A stretch of 5,924 nucleotides of DNA from a bacterium. GTDB taxonomy: Bacteria; SZUA-79; Acidulodesulfobacterales; Acidulodesulfobacteraceae. The notes under the pieces are model-generated. The model was given only the letters and a program-made list of their open reading frames with translations, ran no database searches and was not told the DNA's origin. Shown here piece by piece: positions 1-5,725 of this stretch. The first letter of the stretch is position 1. Each line of letters begins with the position of its first letter. The stretch is taken from the NCBI GenBank assembly GCA_021821565.1, contig JAKACI010000100.1:1-5924 (forward strand), read 5' to 3'. A program made the position numbers and the translations under genes.

Positions 1-78
1 GACAGGCATATTTAGTATATTTTATTTTGTTAAAAATTAATTATAATTATTATATATTAAAATCTTACAAGTTAGAAC
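1..78. other. AT-rich sequence downstream of hdrB2, no terminator seen
   Basis: After the hdrB2 stop the DNA is AT-rich with only weak AT palindromes (for example AATTATAATT). No GC-stemmed hairpin with a T-run is visible, so the transcript may continue beyond the window, where an lbpA or sulfurtransferase gene might be expected from other sHdr loci. Confidence 0.4.
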
Positions 79-984
79 TTAAACCAACCCTTTAGATTTT
101 AATATATCCATCGGATTAGAAATTGGATCGGTTAATTTTAAGTCTTTAGCAGATTTTCCCATAGCAAGTCCTATTAATTGCGTAAAATAAACAACAGGAA
201 TTTTTGCTTCATTTCCATGAGCTTTAACTATTTCCGGCTGTTTAATATCTAAAGCGGCGCCGCATAATGGGCATGGAAGAGCTAAAATATCCGCTCCAGC
301 TTTTTTAGCAGCAGACAATACCGCAGCGGATAACGTTGCAGACAATGATTCGTCTTGAAGAGCATGAGCTCCTCCGCAGCATGAAGCGGCAGCTTCAAAT
401 TTAACAACTTCAGCCCCAGTAGCCTCTAAGAGTTCATCTTGAAAATATGGATTTTCAGAATCGTCTCTTTTGCTCCTATAACCTGTCTTTGTAATTGTTT
501 TAGGTCTTTCATATAAACAACCGTAATAAGAAGCAACTTTTAAACCTTTAAGCGATTTTTTTACGGCATTTTTTACTTTTTCAGGACCGACCTCGTTATA
601 AAATAATTCAAGAAAATGTCTTACATCTATATCGCCTTCATATGTGCCATAACCGACATCCTTCAAAAAATTAATCACATCGTTTTTAGCAGTATGGTCT
701 TCATTCATAGCAGCGTTGGCTCTAAGCAAGCTATGATAACATCCGTTGCAAGTGGTAACTACGGCATCTACATGAAATCTGCCTTTAGCAGAATCCATAA
801 CTCTTGCAGGAAGCATATATGAAAGTTTTTCATTAGACCCTTTGGCTTCAAGAGCTCCGCAGCAGTTAAAATCATCAACTTCCATCAATTCAATGCCGAA
901 ACCTTCGGCAACTATTTTTGTAGATTCATCATATGCTCTTGCCATTCCTTTTAATGAACAGCCTGGAAAATAACCTAATTTCAT
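79..984 (-). CDS. shdrB2: sHdr-type heterodisulfide reductase subunit B2 (two CCG domains)
   Basis: This 301-residue protein is an HdrB-like catalytic subunit, expected to bind noncubane [4Fe-4S] clusters and to act in the cytoplasmic sHdr complex on sulfur carried by lipoate-binding protein (family knowledge). Both CCG (cysteine-rich) domains are complete. The N-terminal one is C9-X31-C41C42G-X36-C79xxC82, and the C-terminal one is C156-X45-C202C203G-X34-C238xxC241. The N-terminus (KLGYFPGCS) is the typical HdrB start. The frame is open upstream to 1023, but the ATG at 984 is preferred. It has a strong Shine-Dalgarno (AAAGGAGGA, 6-nt spacer) and forms an ATGA overlap with the hdrC2 stop, which implies translational coupling. 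Complete cysteine sets in both domains contrast with HdrB1, so this is probably the fully clustered B subunit. It is the last gene of the visible cluster. Family assignment is very secure and the B2 assignment is secure from gene order. Confidence 0.93.
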   Translation of the reverse strand: MKLGYFPGCSLKGMARAYDESTKIVAEGFGIELMEVDDFNCCGALEAKGSNEKLSYMLPARVMDSAKGRFHVDAVVTTCNGCYHSLLRANAAMNEDHTAKNDVINFLKDVGYGTYEGDIDVRHFLELFYNEVGPEKVKNAVKKSLKGLKVASYYGCLYERPKTITKTGYRSKRDDSENPYFQDELLEATGAEVVKFEAAASCCGGAHALQDESLSATLSAAVLSAAKKAGADILALPCPLCGAALDIKQPEIVKAHGNEAKIPVVYFTQLIGLAMGKSAKDLKLTDPISNPMDILKSKGLV

Positions 985-1625
985 TGTAATTCCTCCTTTA
1001 ACCTCTGAGACACTTTTTTCCAATCTTTAATTTTGCCTCCGAATAGTTTAATTCTTCCGCTTGTAAACATTTTAAAGCCTAAAGATAATTGATCTCCGCT
1101 CATCATTTCTTTGAGCCTTCCTGTTTTAGCATAAAAATCTTTTACGATTTTAACTTCGTCAATTCTTCCGTCATTAATAACTTCATCCATAAAAACTTCA
1201 TCAAATGCTTCATCATTTGTAAGTTTTCCGAATACTTTTCTGTCTTCAAGGAATTTAGCTATAGCTCTTACTACTTCCTGTGTATTAACTCCTTTCGGAC
1301 ATCTATGTGTGCATCTATTGCATGAAACGCATTTCCATACTAATTCTTTATAATCAGATACTAACAGATCATAATGTCCTCTTCTTACTAAATTGATAAA
1401 ACCCCTAGGATTAAATTTATCAACAAATTCAGGAAGCGTGCAACCTCCCGTGCAAGTACCGCATTGATAGCATTTTGCGATAGTTTCTCCACCAGGCAGT
1501 TTTTTAACTTCATTAAGAAATTCCGTAGTAACATCTTCATATAATATTCTTGACGGCATAAACTCTTTCCAAATGCCAACAAGCTCTACGCCGTCAATAA
1601 CCATTTTATCAGTATTTTCCGCCAT
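981..1625 (-). CDS. shdrC2: sHdr-type heterodisulfide reductase subunit C2 (2x[4Fe-4S] ferredoxin-like)
   Basis: This 214-residue HdrC-like electron-transfer subunit is predicted to bind two [4Fe-4S] clusters and pass electrons between HdrB2 and the flavin subunit HdrA. The two cluster motifs are C52xxC55xxC58xxxC62 and C99xxC102xxC105xxxC109P. The second has the usual trailing proline; in the first, Pro is replaced by Thr63 with Leu-Pro following. The N-terminal 50 residues and the C-terminal ~80 residues are helical and charged, as in HdrC proteins, with no membrane segment. The ATG at 1625 has AAGGAG 5 nt upstream. The gene lies 60 bp after hdrA and its TGA overlaps the hdrB2 ATG. In published type I sHdr clusters a small conserved gene sits between hdrA and hdrC2; the 60-bp gap here cannot hold one. 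Confidence 0.93.
   Translation of the reverse strand: MAENTDKMVIDGVELVGIWKEFMPSRILYEDVTTEFLNEVKKLPGGETIAKCYQCGTCTGGCTLPEFVDKFNPRGFINLVRRGHYDLLVSDYKELVWKCVSCNRCTHRCPKGVNTQEVVRAIAKFLEDRKVFGKLTNDEAFDEVFMDEVINDGRIDEVKIVKDFYAKTGRLKEMMSGDQLSLGFKMFTSGRIKLFGGKIKDWKKVSQRLKEELQ
985..999 (-). promoter_or_regulatory. Ribosome binding site that fixes the hdrB2 start
   Basis: AAAGGAGGA at 991-999 (read on the minus strand) lies 6 nt before the ATG at 984, inside the last codons of hdrC2. It decides the start in favour of the short form over an upstream in-frame start at 1023, which would add 13 residues lying entirely within hdrC2 coding sequence. Confidence 0.85.
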
Positions 1626-1685
1626 ATTAACTCCTTATTTATTTCAATATTAAAATTTTTAATATTTTCTCAATGTTTTCTAAGA

Positions 1686-2732
1686 TTATTTTAAAGATGA
1701 AGCAACTTTTGCAGCTACTGCAGCACCTTCAACTATACAATTTTCAATATCTAATGGACCTTTATCCGCACCTGCGATAAATATTCCTTTTCTGGAAGAT
1801 TCATTAGGGCTTAAGAAATCATCTTTTGGTGCTAAATATCCATATTCATTTTGTTTAATTCCGAGTATTTTAGCTGTTTCAATAGTTCCATCGCCAGGTG
1901 CCTGCCCTGCCGCAAGAATAATCATATCAACAGAATGCTGTATAGGTCTATCCATAATAGTTTCCTCGGCCCTTAACGACAGCTGCTGATTCTTTAATGT
2001 AACTTCCGCGCCTCTACCTCTTGTAAAAATAACTTCATATTCTTCCATTGCTTTCCCGTATAATTCTTCCCATCCTCTGCCGAACATTCTCATATCCATA
2101 TAATATACATAAACTTCAGTATCGGGATATTTTTCTTTAATTTCAATAGCCTGTTTTGTCGAAACGACACAACCCACTCTGCAGCAATACGGGTTTCCAA
2201 CCTGTTTATCTCTTGAACCTACACATTGAAATATTGCAACTTTTTTTGGGATTTTTCCGTCTGAAGGTCTTTTCAGTTCACCCTTGGTTTGACCATTTGG
2301 ATTAAGCATTTCTTCTATTTCGGCATTTGTAACAACATCTTTAAACCTACTATAGCCGTATTCCTGCTTAACGGTCGGATCAAAATGTTCGAAACCTGTT
2401 GCAACAACAATAGCTCCAAAAGTTTCTTCCGATTCGCTTTTAGAATTTTTGATTTTAACTTTAAATTCAGGCGCATCACCTGATAATGAGGTAATAATTG
2501 AATGCTTATGAACTTTAATATTAGAATTATTTTCCACGCTTTTAATAACAGGGTCTATAACTTCTCCTGCCAAACGCATATCCGGAGCTAGTTTATAATA
2601 CTTGTGCTTTGCAACTTGTCCGCCAAGATAATCTTCTTTTTCTACTAATGAAACATTGTATCCCATTTCTGCTAATTCATATGATGCCTTAAGACCTGTA
2701 ACTCCCCCGCCGATAACTAAAACTGTTTTCAC
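1686..2732 (-). CDS. shdrA: sHdr-type heterodisulfide reductase subunit A (FAD/[4Fe-4S] flavoprotein)
   Basis: This 348-residue flavoprotein has the short HdrA form of sHdr complexes. It lacks the extra N-terminal and C-terminal ferredoxin domains of methanogen HdrA. Visible motifs are the FAD dinucleotide-binding GGG-V-T-G at residues 8-13 with acidic E31, the GG at 37-38, the VVATGF strand at 109-114, and the HdrA-type MFGRGWEELY segment around 216-225. The second FAD motif, IAGADKGPLDIE, is near 319-330, followed by EGAAVAAKV. The iron-sulfur site reads C170VGSRD...Y182CCRVGC188, so four cysteines are present, but not in the usual YCSRVCC order. The start is a GTG at 2732 with a strong AAGGAGGT 8 nt upstream. 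It follows a 301-bp gap after hdrB1 and is 60 bp from hdrC2. In the sHdr model it is the central electron-relaying flavoprotein, probably passing electrons to NAD+ or another acceptor (family-level inference). Confidence 0.93.
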   Translation of the reverse strand: MKTVLVIGGGVTGLKASYELAEMGYNVSLVEKEDYLGGQVAKHKYYKLAPDMRLAGEVIDPVIKSVENNSNIKVHKHSIITSLSGDAPEFKVKIKNSKSESEETFGAIVVATGFEHFDPTVKQEYGYSRFKDVVTNAEIEEMLNPNGQTKGELKRPSDGKIPKKVAIFQCVGSRDKQVGNPYCCRVGCVVSTKQAIEIKEKYPDTEVYVYYMDMRMFGRGWEELYGKAMEEYEVIFTRGRGAEVTLKNQQLSLRAEETIMDRPIQHSVDMIILAAGQAPGDGTIETAKILGIKQNEYGYLAPKDDFLSPNESSRKGIFIAGADKGPLDIENCIVEGAAVAAKVASSLK

Positions 2733-2748
2733 CTTAAAATACCTCCTT
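2733..2748 (-). promoter_or_regulatory. Strong ribosome binding site for the hdrA GTG start
   Basis: AAGGAGGT at 2741-2748 sits 8 nt before a GTG codon at 2730-2732. The GTG is accepted as the start because the FAD-binding strand (KTVLVIGGG) begins immediately after it and there is no better upstream codon. Confidence 0.8.
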
Positions 2749-2780
2749 GTTAATAAAATAATATATTTAAATAAGTTTTT

Positions 2781-2870
2781 TTGACATACTCCCCATACCT
2801 AAAAGCAGGAATTCGGCATCAACAATAGTTGTCCGCGTAACAACAAAACTTAAACTGCCTGCTCCAAGAA
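2781..2870 (-). mobile_element. Relic of an IS200/IS605 (TnpB-type) right end / omega-RNA-like region
   Basis: Between hdrB1 and hdrA lies an island of ordinary base composition inside AT-rich DNA. Its plus strand begins TTGACATACTCCCC and continues through AAAGC..GGAATTC..GC.TCAAC to a GTTGT/ACAAC stem (2828-2832 and 2840-2844). This order of motifs matches, from memory, the conserved right end of IS200/IS605-family tnpB elements: on the opposite strand GAATCCCCG-hairpin-CGGGGAGTATGTCAA closes the element and overlaps the tnpB guide (omega) RNA. The terminal hairpin is decayed: the arm against GTATGGGGA now reads TTCCTGC and pairs poorly. No tnpB or tnpA reading frame is present, so this is a solo end or MITE-like remnant. 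By this reading, a lost tnpB would have lain on the higher-coordinate side, transcribed toward 2781. Left boundary at the TTGACATACT end is fair; the other boundary is unclear. Confidence 0.6.
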
Positions 2871-2942
2871 AATATGTCTTTCTCTATAAAATTAATTTAT
2901 TTATTATTCGTTAATATTTAAATTTTTTTTAGTTTATATAAT

Positions 2943-2975
2943 ATATCTTAAAAATATCTTAATATCTTAATATCA
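2943..2975. repeat. Short ATATCTTA repeats in the hdrB1-hdrA gap
   Basis: The octamer ATATCTTA occurs at 2943-2950, 2954-2961 and 2962-2969, with a partial ATATC at 2970-2974. Copies two and three are directly adjacent. In such AT-rich DNA this is probably slippage-derived; no function is claimed. Confidence 0.6.
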
Positions 2976-3015
2976 TATTTTAAAATATTTTACGAAAGCA
3001 ATTATATAATTAATA

Positions 3016-3041
3016 TTAAATTAGCTATTTAAATTAGCTAT
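3016..3041. repeat. Perfect 13-bp tandem duplication at the hdrB1 stop
   Basis: TTAAATTAGCTAT occurs twice back to back (3016-3028 and 3029-3041). The second copy contains the hdrB1 stop codon (3034-3036), so the protein end is unchanged whichever copy is original. It looks like a recent micro-duplication. Confidence 0.75.
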
Positions 3042-4125
3042 ATGAAATACCCATTTTATCAAGAAGCGGTTCTACAGGAGTAACGTGGAAATTTAACCCT
3101 GCTTCTTTAAACGGATGAGCTCCCAATGCCAATGCCGCAAGCTGAGAATAAAATATAACGGGGTAATGGTAGTCTTCACCAACGGCTTTTTGTATCCATT
3201 GAGTTTTATCGAAAGTGGTTCCGCATCCTGTACAATTAACTAATATCATATCAGGATCAACTTCTTCTTTAATAGCTTTTAATTTAATATTTTGAGCAGA
3301 TCTTGTAAATTCTCTGTTAACAAGAATATGTCTGAATCCAAATCCGCAGCACATAAACCATTTAGAATATTCTTCCATCTGCACGCCTAAATGTGAAGCT
3401 AATCCGCCGACTACTATAGGTCTTTTACCGCCTATTATATCGTCTGAAACTTGTTTAAAGAAATGACATCCGTAATGTTCTACGGCTTTCAAACCTTTAA
3501 TCGCTGCAAGCCGTTTTGGATCGGCATTTGCAAGAATTTTATCTCTTAGAGCATAAGCAATCTCGCTGTCATGAACAATTTCTTCTGGAATTACAAGCTC
3601 CCGACCTAATTTTGCCATTATTTTTTTAACTTCGTCTCTGAGTTCTTTATTTCCGACAAGCAAATGTCTCATCTCAAGATAGTTGCCGAAGCTCGTTACG
3701 CAATGAATTGTAAAATTATAGCCTTCTTCATAAGCTCTGTGCCAATTTCTTGCTGCAACGGCTCCCAACTGAACTAAATTGCCGAGTCCGGATGCATGGT
3801 AATTCCATGCGGTACAAGATGTTTGCTGCATATCGTTATAGTACTTTATTCCAAGTTTATCTCTATAATAAAAATTAGACCTTGGGACGCCGGGAAGATT
3901 AGCGCATTGCCCGCAGCTCTTATGCTGATAATGCATATCTAAAGGAACTCTCTTTTTAATTCCGTACATCACTTCTTCTTCTTTGTACGGTCCTATAATA
4001 TGCGCAATTTTTATTTCTCCTTCTTCTTCCAATTTTTTCATTTCCGCTCTTATATCATGTACGTGATAATTCATTCCTTTTCCATGATTAATTGCAGTTT
4101 TAACTTCGTTTATTTCGTAAGACAT
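3034..4125 (-). CDS. shdrB1: sHdr-type heterodisulfide reductase subunit B1 (CCG-domain, degenerate N-terminal site)
   Basis: This 363-residue protein is the second HdrB paralogue of the locus. Its C-terminal CCG site is intact: C220-X38-C259C260G-X37-C298TGC301, preceded by the typical HYGC. The N-terminal site is altered. It has C71GQC74, then S103C104T where CCG is expected, then C142VTS145 where CxxC is expected. Four cysteines remain there (71, 74, 104, 142), so a normal noncubane cluster is unlikely, but a cubane cluster is conceivable (inference). The first ~60 residues are a charged helical extension not found in HdrB2. The chosen ATG at 4125 has GGGAGGG 8 nt upstream. A TTG at 4146 would extend the frame by 7 residues but would place that Shine-Dalgarno inside the gene. 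It follows hdrC1 by 208 bp and should pair with it. B1 is assigned by gene order and by the altered N-terminal motif. Confidence 0.92.
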   Translation of the reverse strand: MSYEINEVKTAINHGKGMNYHVHDIRAEMKKLEEEGEIKIAHIIGPYKEEEVMYGIKKRVPLDMHYQHKSCGQCANLPGVPRSNFYYRDKLGIKYYNDMQQTSCTAWNYHASGLGNLVQLGAVAARNWHRAYEEGYNFTIHCVTSFGNYLEMRHLLVGNKELRDEVKKIMAKLGRELVIPEEIVHDSEIAYALRDKILANADPKRLAAIKGLKAVEHYGCHFFKQVSDDIIGGKRPIVVGGLASHLGVQMEEYSKWFMCCGFGFRHILVNREFTRSAQNIKLKAIKEEVDPDMILVNCTGCGTTFDKTQWIQKAVGEDYHYPVIFYSQLAALALGAHPFKEAGLNFHVTPVEPLLDKMGISYS

Positions 4126-4140
4126 GAATAATGCCCTCCC
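4126..4140 (-). promoter_or_regulatory. Ribosome binding site that fixes the hdrB1 start
   Basis: GGGAGGG at 4134-4140, 8 nt from the ATG at 4123-4125, decides for the start MSYEINE over the in-frame TTG at 4146. Confidence 0.8.
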
Positions 4141-4333
4141 TATCAATTTAATAGATAATTTAATATAACTTCTTTTTAATTTAAACGATTATTTATTAAT
4201 TATTATATTGAATATCAACTGCTTTTTAATATGTAATCTTTTAACTTTTATAAATTAAATCAAATTAAAATAATAATTAAGTTTTATGCTATATTATATA
4301 TACAATAAATAAATAATAAAATAATAATATTGA
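4141..4333. other. Very AT-rich spacer between hdrC1 and hdrB1
   Basis: Apart from the hdrB1 ribosome binding site just downstream of it, nothing coding is visible here. The DNA is almost wholly A and T with runs such as TAATAATAAT. On the minus strand a TTGATA near 4212-4217 could serve as a -35 box, but no convincing -10 box lies at the right distance. No rho-independent terminator is seen, so hdrC1 and hdrB1 may still be co-transcribed. Confidence 0.5.
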
Positions 4334-5068
4334 TTATTTATTTATTGCAGCTAATTTAGCTTTTTTTTCTGCAATTTTTGCCTCCATTTCTTCGGCTTTA
4401 TCTTCCATATCTTCTTGAACTATATCTACCAAGAAAGGAAAAACAACTCCTACTTTTTCTAAAGCTCCGCTTTCTTCCCAAATTTTTTGCATTTCGTAAA
4501 TCGTAAAATCTTCGGCTGCCCATGCTCTGTCAACAACATTCATTCCTGGAAAGCCTTTAAAGAGTTCTTCCCTCATTTCCATTTTTTTTTCAGATAATTC
4601 AATCATTCTTGGACCCCAATCAGGGAAGGCGTCGGGTGATAACATATCAGGCGCAAGCTGATTACCGCGCGTAAGAACTAACTTGGCTATTCTTGTATAT
4701 CCTGCAAGAGCTTCTCCAGCCAGCCCCTCTCTTACGGCAATTTCTCTCATAGTCATAACTATATCTGCCGCCGAATTTTCTTTAGGGCATCTGTATTTAC
4801 AGCTAAAACATTGAGCGCAGTTCCATATTTTGCCGTTCATATATTCTTCAATAGTTTCTTCGTCACCCTCTATCATCATCTGACATACTTCGCGGGGTGA
4901 GTAATCGTAAAAAGCAGCGGCGGGACAATTAGCAACGCAGGTACCGCAATTTAGGCAGCCGTGCAGAGATTCTTTAATCCTGAAATCTTTCATGATTTCT
5001 TTATAAAAATGTCCGCCTTTGGTACTTTCAATCTTATCCGTAATCGGATTTTTTACTTCTTCGCTCAT
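4334..5068 (-). CDS. shdrC1: sHdr-type heterodisulfide reductase subunit C1 (2x[4Fe-4S] ferredoxin-like)
   Basis: This 244-residue HdrC-like subunit is expected to carry two [4Fe-4S] clusters and transfer electrons between HdrB1 and HdrA in the cytoplasmic sHdr complex. The motifs are C38xxC41xxC44xxxC48P and C84xxC87xxC90xxxC94P, the classic paired pattern. One further cysteine (C62) is not part of either. The protein is longer than HdrC2 (214 residues), mainly through a C-terminal region ending in a Lys/Glu/Ala-rich helix at about 217-244, probably a short coiled coil for subunit contact. No signal peptide or membrane helix is seen. The ATG at 5068 has AAGGAGGA 9 nt upstream. It is the first hdr gene after the regulator, 163 bp downstream of it, in the position hdrC1 takes in known sHdr clusters. 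Confidence 0.93.
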   Translation of the reverse strand: MSEEVKNPITDKIESTKGGHFYKEIMKDFRIKESLHGCLNCGTCVANCPAAAFYDYSPREVCQMMIEGDEETIEEYMNGKIWNCAQCFSCKYRCPKENSAADIVMTMREIAVREGLAGEALAGYTRIAKLVLTRGNQLAPDMLSPDAFPDWGPRMIELSEKKMEMREELFKGFPGMNVVDRAWAAEDFTIYEMQKIWEESGALEKVGVVFPFLVDIVQEDMEDKAEEMEAKIAEKKAKLAAINK

Positions 5069-5085
5069 TTTAAAATATCCTCCTT
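5069..5085 (-). promoter_or_regulatory. Ribosome binding site of hdrC1
   Basis: AAGGAGGA at 5078-5085, with a 9-nt AT-only spacer before the ATG at 5066-5068. It is a strong site, in clear contrast with the weak site of the regulator gene upstream, so the enzyme genes should be translated much better than the repressor. Confidence 0.7.
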
Positions 5086-5182
5086 AATTCGTAATTCTTA
5101 TTTAATTTTTAGACTATTAATAGCTGCTAATAAATAAAGCAAATACTCAAGTTTATGCTAAAAAAACAACAAAATACTTCAC

Positions 5183-5204
5183 ATCCCTTCCTTACGGAAA
5201 GAAT
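5183..5204 (-). other. RNA hairpin with GUAA tetraloop between regulator and hdrC1
   Basis: On the minus-strand transcript ATTCTTTCC pairs with GGAAGGGAT around a GTAA loop, giving nine continuous pairs, two of them G-U, capped by a GNRA-type tetraloop. The plus-strand RNA would have mismatches at the wobble positions, so the structure belongs to the hdr transcript. It starts 27 nt after the ArsR stop codon. A U-rich stretch (TATTTTGTTG then seven T) follows, but only after a GTGAAG gap, so it is not a textbook terminator. It may be a weak attenuator, an mRNA processing or stability element, or a decayed insertion-sequence end. Confidence 0.55.
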
Positions 5205-5231
5205 TTATCTACACGAATGAATTAAAAATTA

Positions 5232-5612
5232 TTAATCTTCAATGTTTGTATTCTGATTGTCAAAATTAATTTTAGAAGATATTTTTAAATCTTTTAATTC
5301 GCTGAGATTTTTAATGTCTTTAATATCTTTAATAAGTTTGCTTATTTCGGAGTTTTTTAAATAATACAGCAGTTTATTGTCTTCACGTTTAAAATCTACC
5401 ATATTTGTATTTCTTAAAACCGATAAATGTTGAGATATATTTGATTGAGATTTTCCCAGCACCGAAGATATATCGCTTACGCTGACTTCTTCATCGCAAA
5501 CTATACAAAGAATACCGAGCCTCGTGGGATTAGACAATAGTTTAAATATCTTAGCTAATTCTTTGCATTTAACATTCAAATTATTTTCTTCAAAGCAATG
5601 ATGTTTATCCAC
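5232..5612 (-). CDS. ArsR/SmtB-family repressor, persulfide-sensor-like (sHdrR/SqrR/BigR type)
   Basis: This 126-residue winged-helix transcription factor probably represses the sHdr genes and itself. It has the ArsR signature: LAKIFKLLSNPTRLGIL (19-35), the recognition helix SQSNISQHLSVLR (55-67), and the wing (FKREDNKLLYYL, 74-85). The metal-binding ELCVCD motif of arsenic and cadmium sensors is replaced by EVSVSD (42-47), so a metal role is unlikely. C36 in 'ILC' matches the proximal sensing cysteine of SqrR, BigR and sHdrR. Their distal cysteine lies 66 residues further on; here that position is N102 and no cysteine follows C39. Instead there are C39 (a C36xxC39 pair) and N-terminal C6 and C16. 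The tail after residue 86 is Lys/Ile/Asp-rich. The start is a GTG at 5612 with only a weak upstream TAGGT, which suggests low expression. Family is sure; the sulfur-sensing role is inferred from motif and neighbours. Confidence 0.88.
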   Translation of the reverse strand: MDKHHCFEENNLNVKCKELAKIFKLLSNPTRLGILCIVCDEEVSVSDISSVLGKSQSNISQHLSVLRNTNMVDFKREDNKLLYYLKNSEISKLIKDIKDIKNLSELKDLKISSKINFDNQNTNIED

Positions 5613-5685
5613 TTTTTAAAACCTAATTTTATTTTCTAATCATAAATTAAGAAATAAATTATTTAATTATAATTTTTGAACATCC

Positions 5686-5709
5686 GTATATTCTAAGTAT
5701 AGAATATAC
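5686..5709. promoter_or_regulatory. Operator-like inverted repeat (ATTC-N8-GAAT)
   Basis: GTATATTCTA (5686-5695) and TAGAATATAC (5700-5709) are perfect inverted 10-bp arms around AGTA. The core is ATTC-N8-GAAT, which matches my recollection of the site bound by SqrR and related persulfide-sensing ArsR repressors. It covers the -10 box of the minus-strand promoter, so a bound repressor would block the polymerase. It is the best candidate for autoregulation by the ArsR-type protein encoded 74 bp downstream. Confidence 0.78.
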
Positions 5710-5725
5710 AGTATAAATTTGTCAA
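5696..5725 (-). promoter_or_regulatory. Sigma-70-type promoter for the regulator (and possibly the hdr cluster)
   Basis: On the minus strand a perfect TTGACA (5720-5725) is followed after 18 nt by TATACT (5696-5701). Transcription would start near 5689, giving a leader of about 77 nt before the GTG of the regulator. The -10 box lies inside the inverted repeat. No equally good promoter is seen in front of hdrC1, so this may drive the whole cluster. Confidence 0.72.

Noticed and set aside
616..822. Open frame of 68 codons on the plus strand
   Set aside because: Lies wholly inside hdrB2 on the other strand, has no ribosome binding site and no recognisable motif.
1089..1325. Open frame of 78 codons on the plus strand
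   Set aside because: Antisense to hdrC2; Phe/Ser-rich composition is that of an opposite-strand shadow.
1388..1582. Open frame of 64 codons on the minus strand in another frame of hdrC2
   Set aside because: Covers the cysteine-cluster region of hdrC2 out of frame; no Shine-Dalgarno. It is not the missing small sHdr gene.
2289..2483. Open frame of 64 codons on the plus strand
   Set aside because: Antisense to hdrA with Phe/Asn-rich composition and no start signal.
2940..2975. Possible CRISPR-like array from repeated ATATCTTA
   Set aside because: Units are 8 bp, adjacent and without spacers of constant size; simple AT-rich slippage repeat.
5183..5204. Rho-independent terminator after the regulator gene
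   Set aside because: The stem has only four G-C pairs and is separated from the T-rich stretch by GTGAAG, so full termination is unlikely.
5232..5612. Arsenic or cadmium resistance regulator
   Set aside because: The ELCVCD metal motif is replaced by EVSVSD, and no arsenic or metal transport gene is adjacent.
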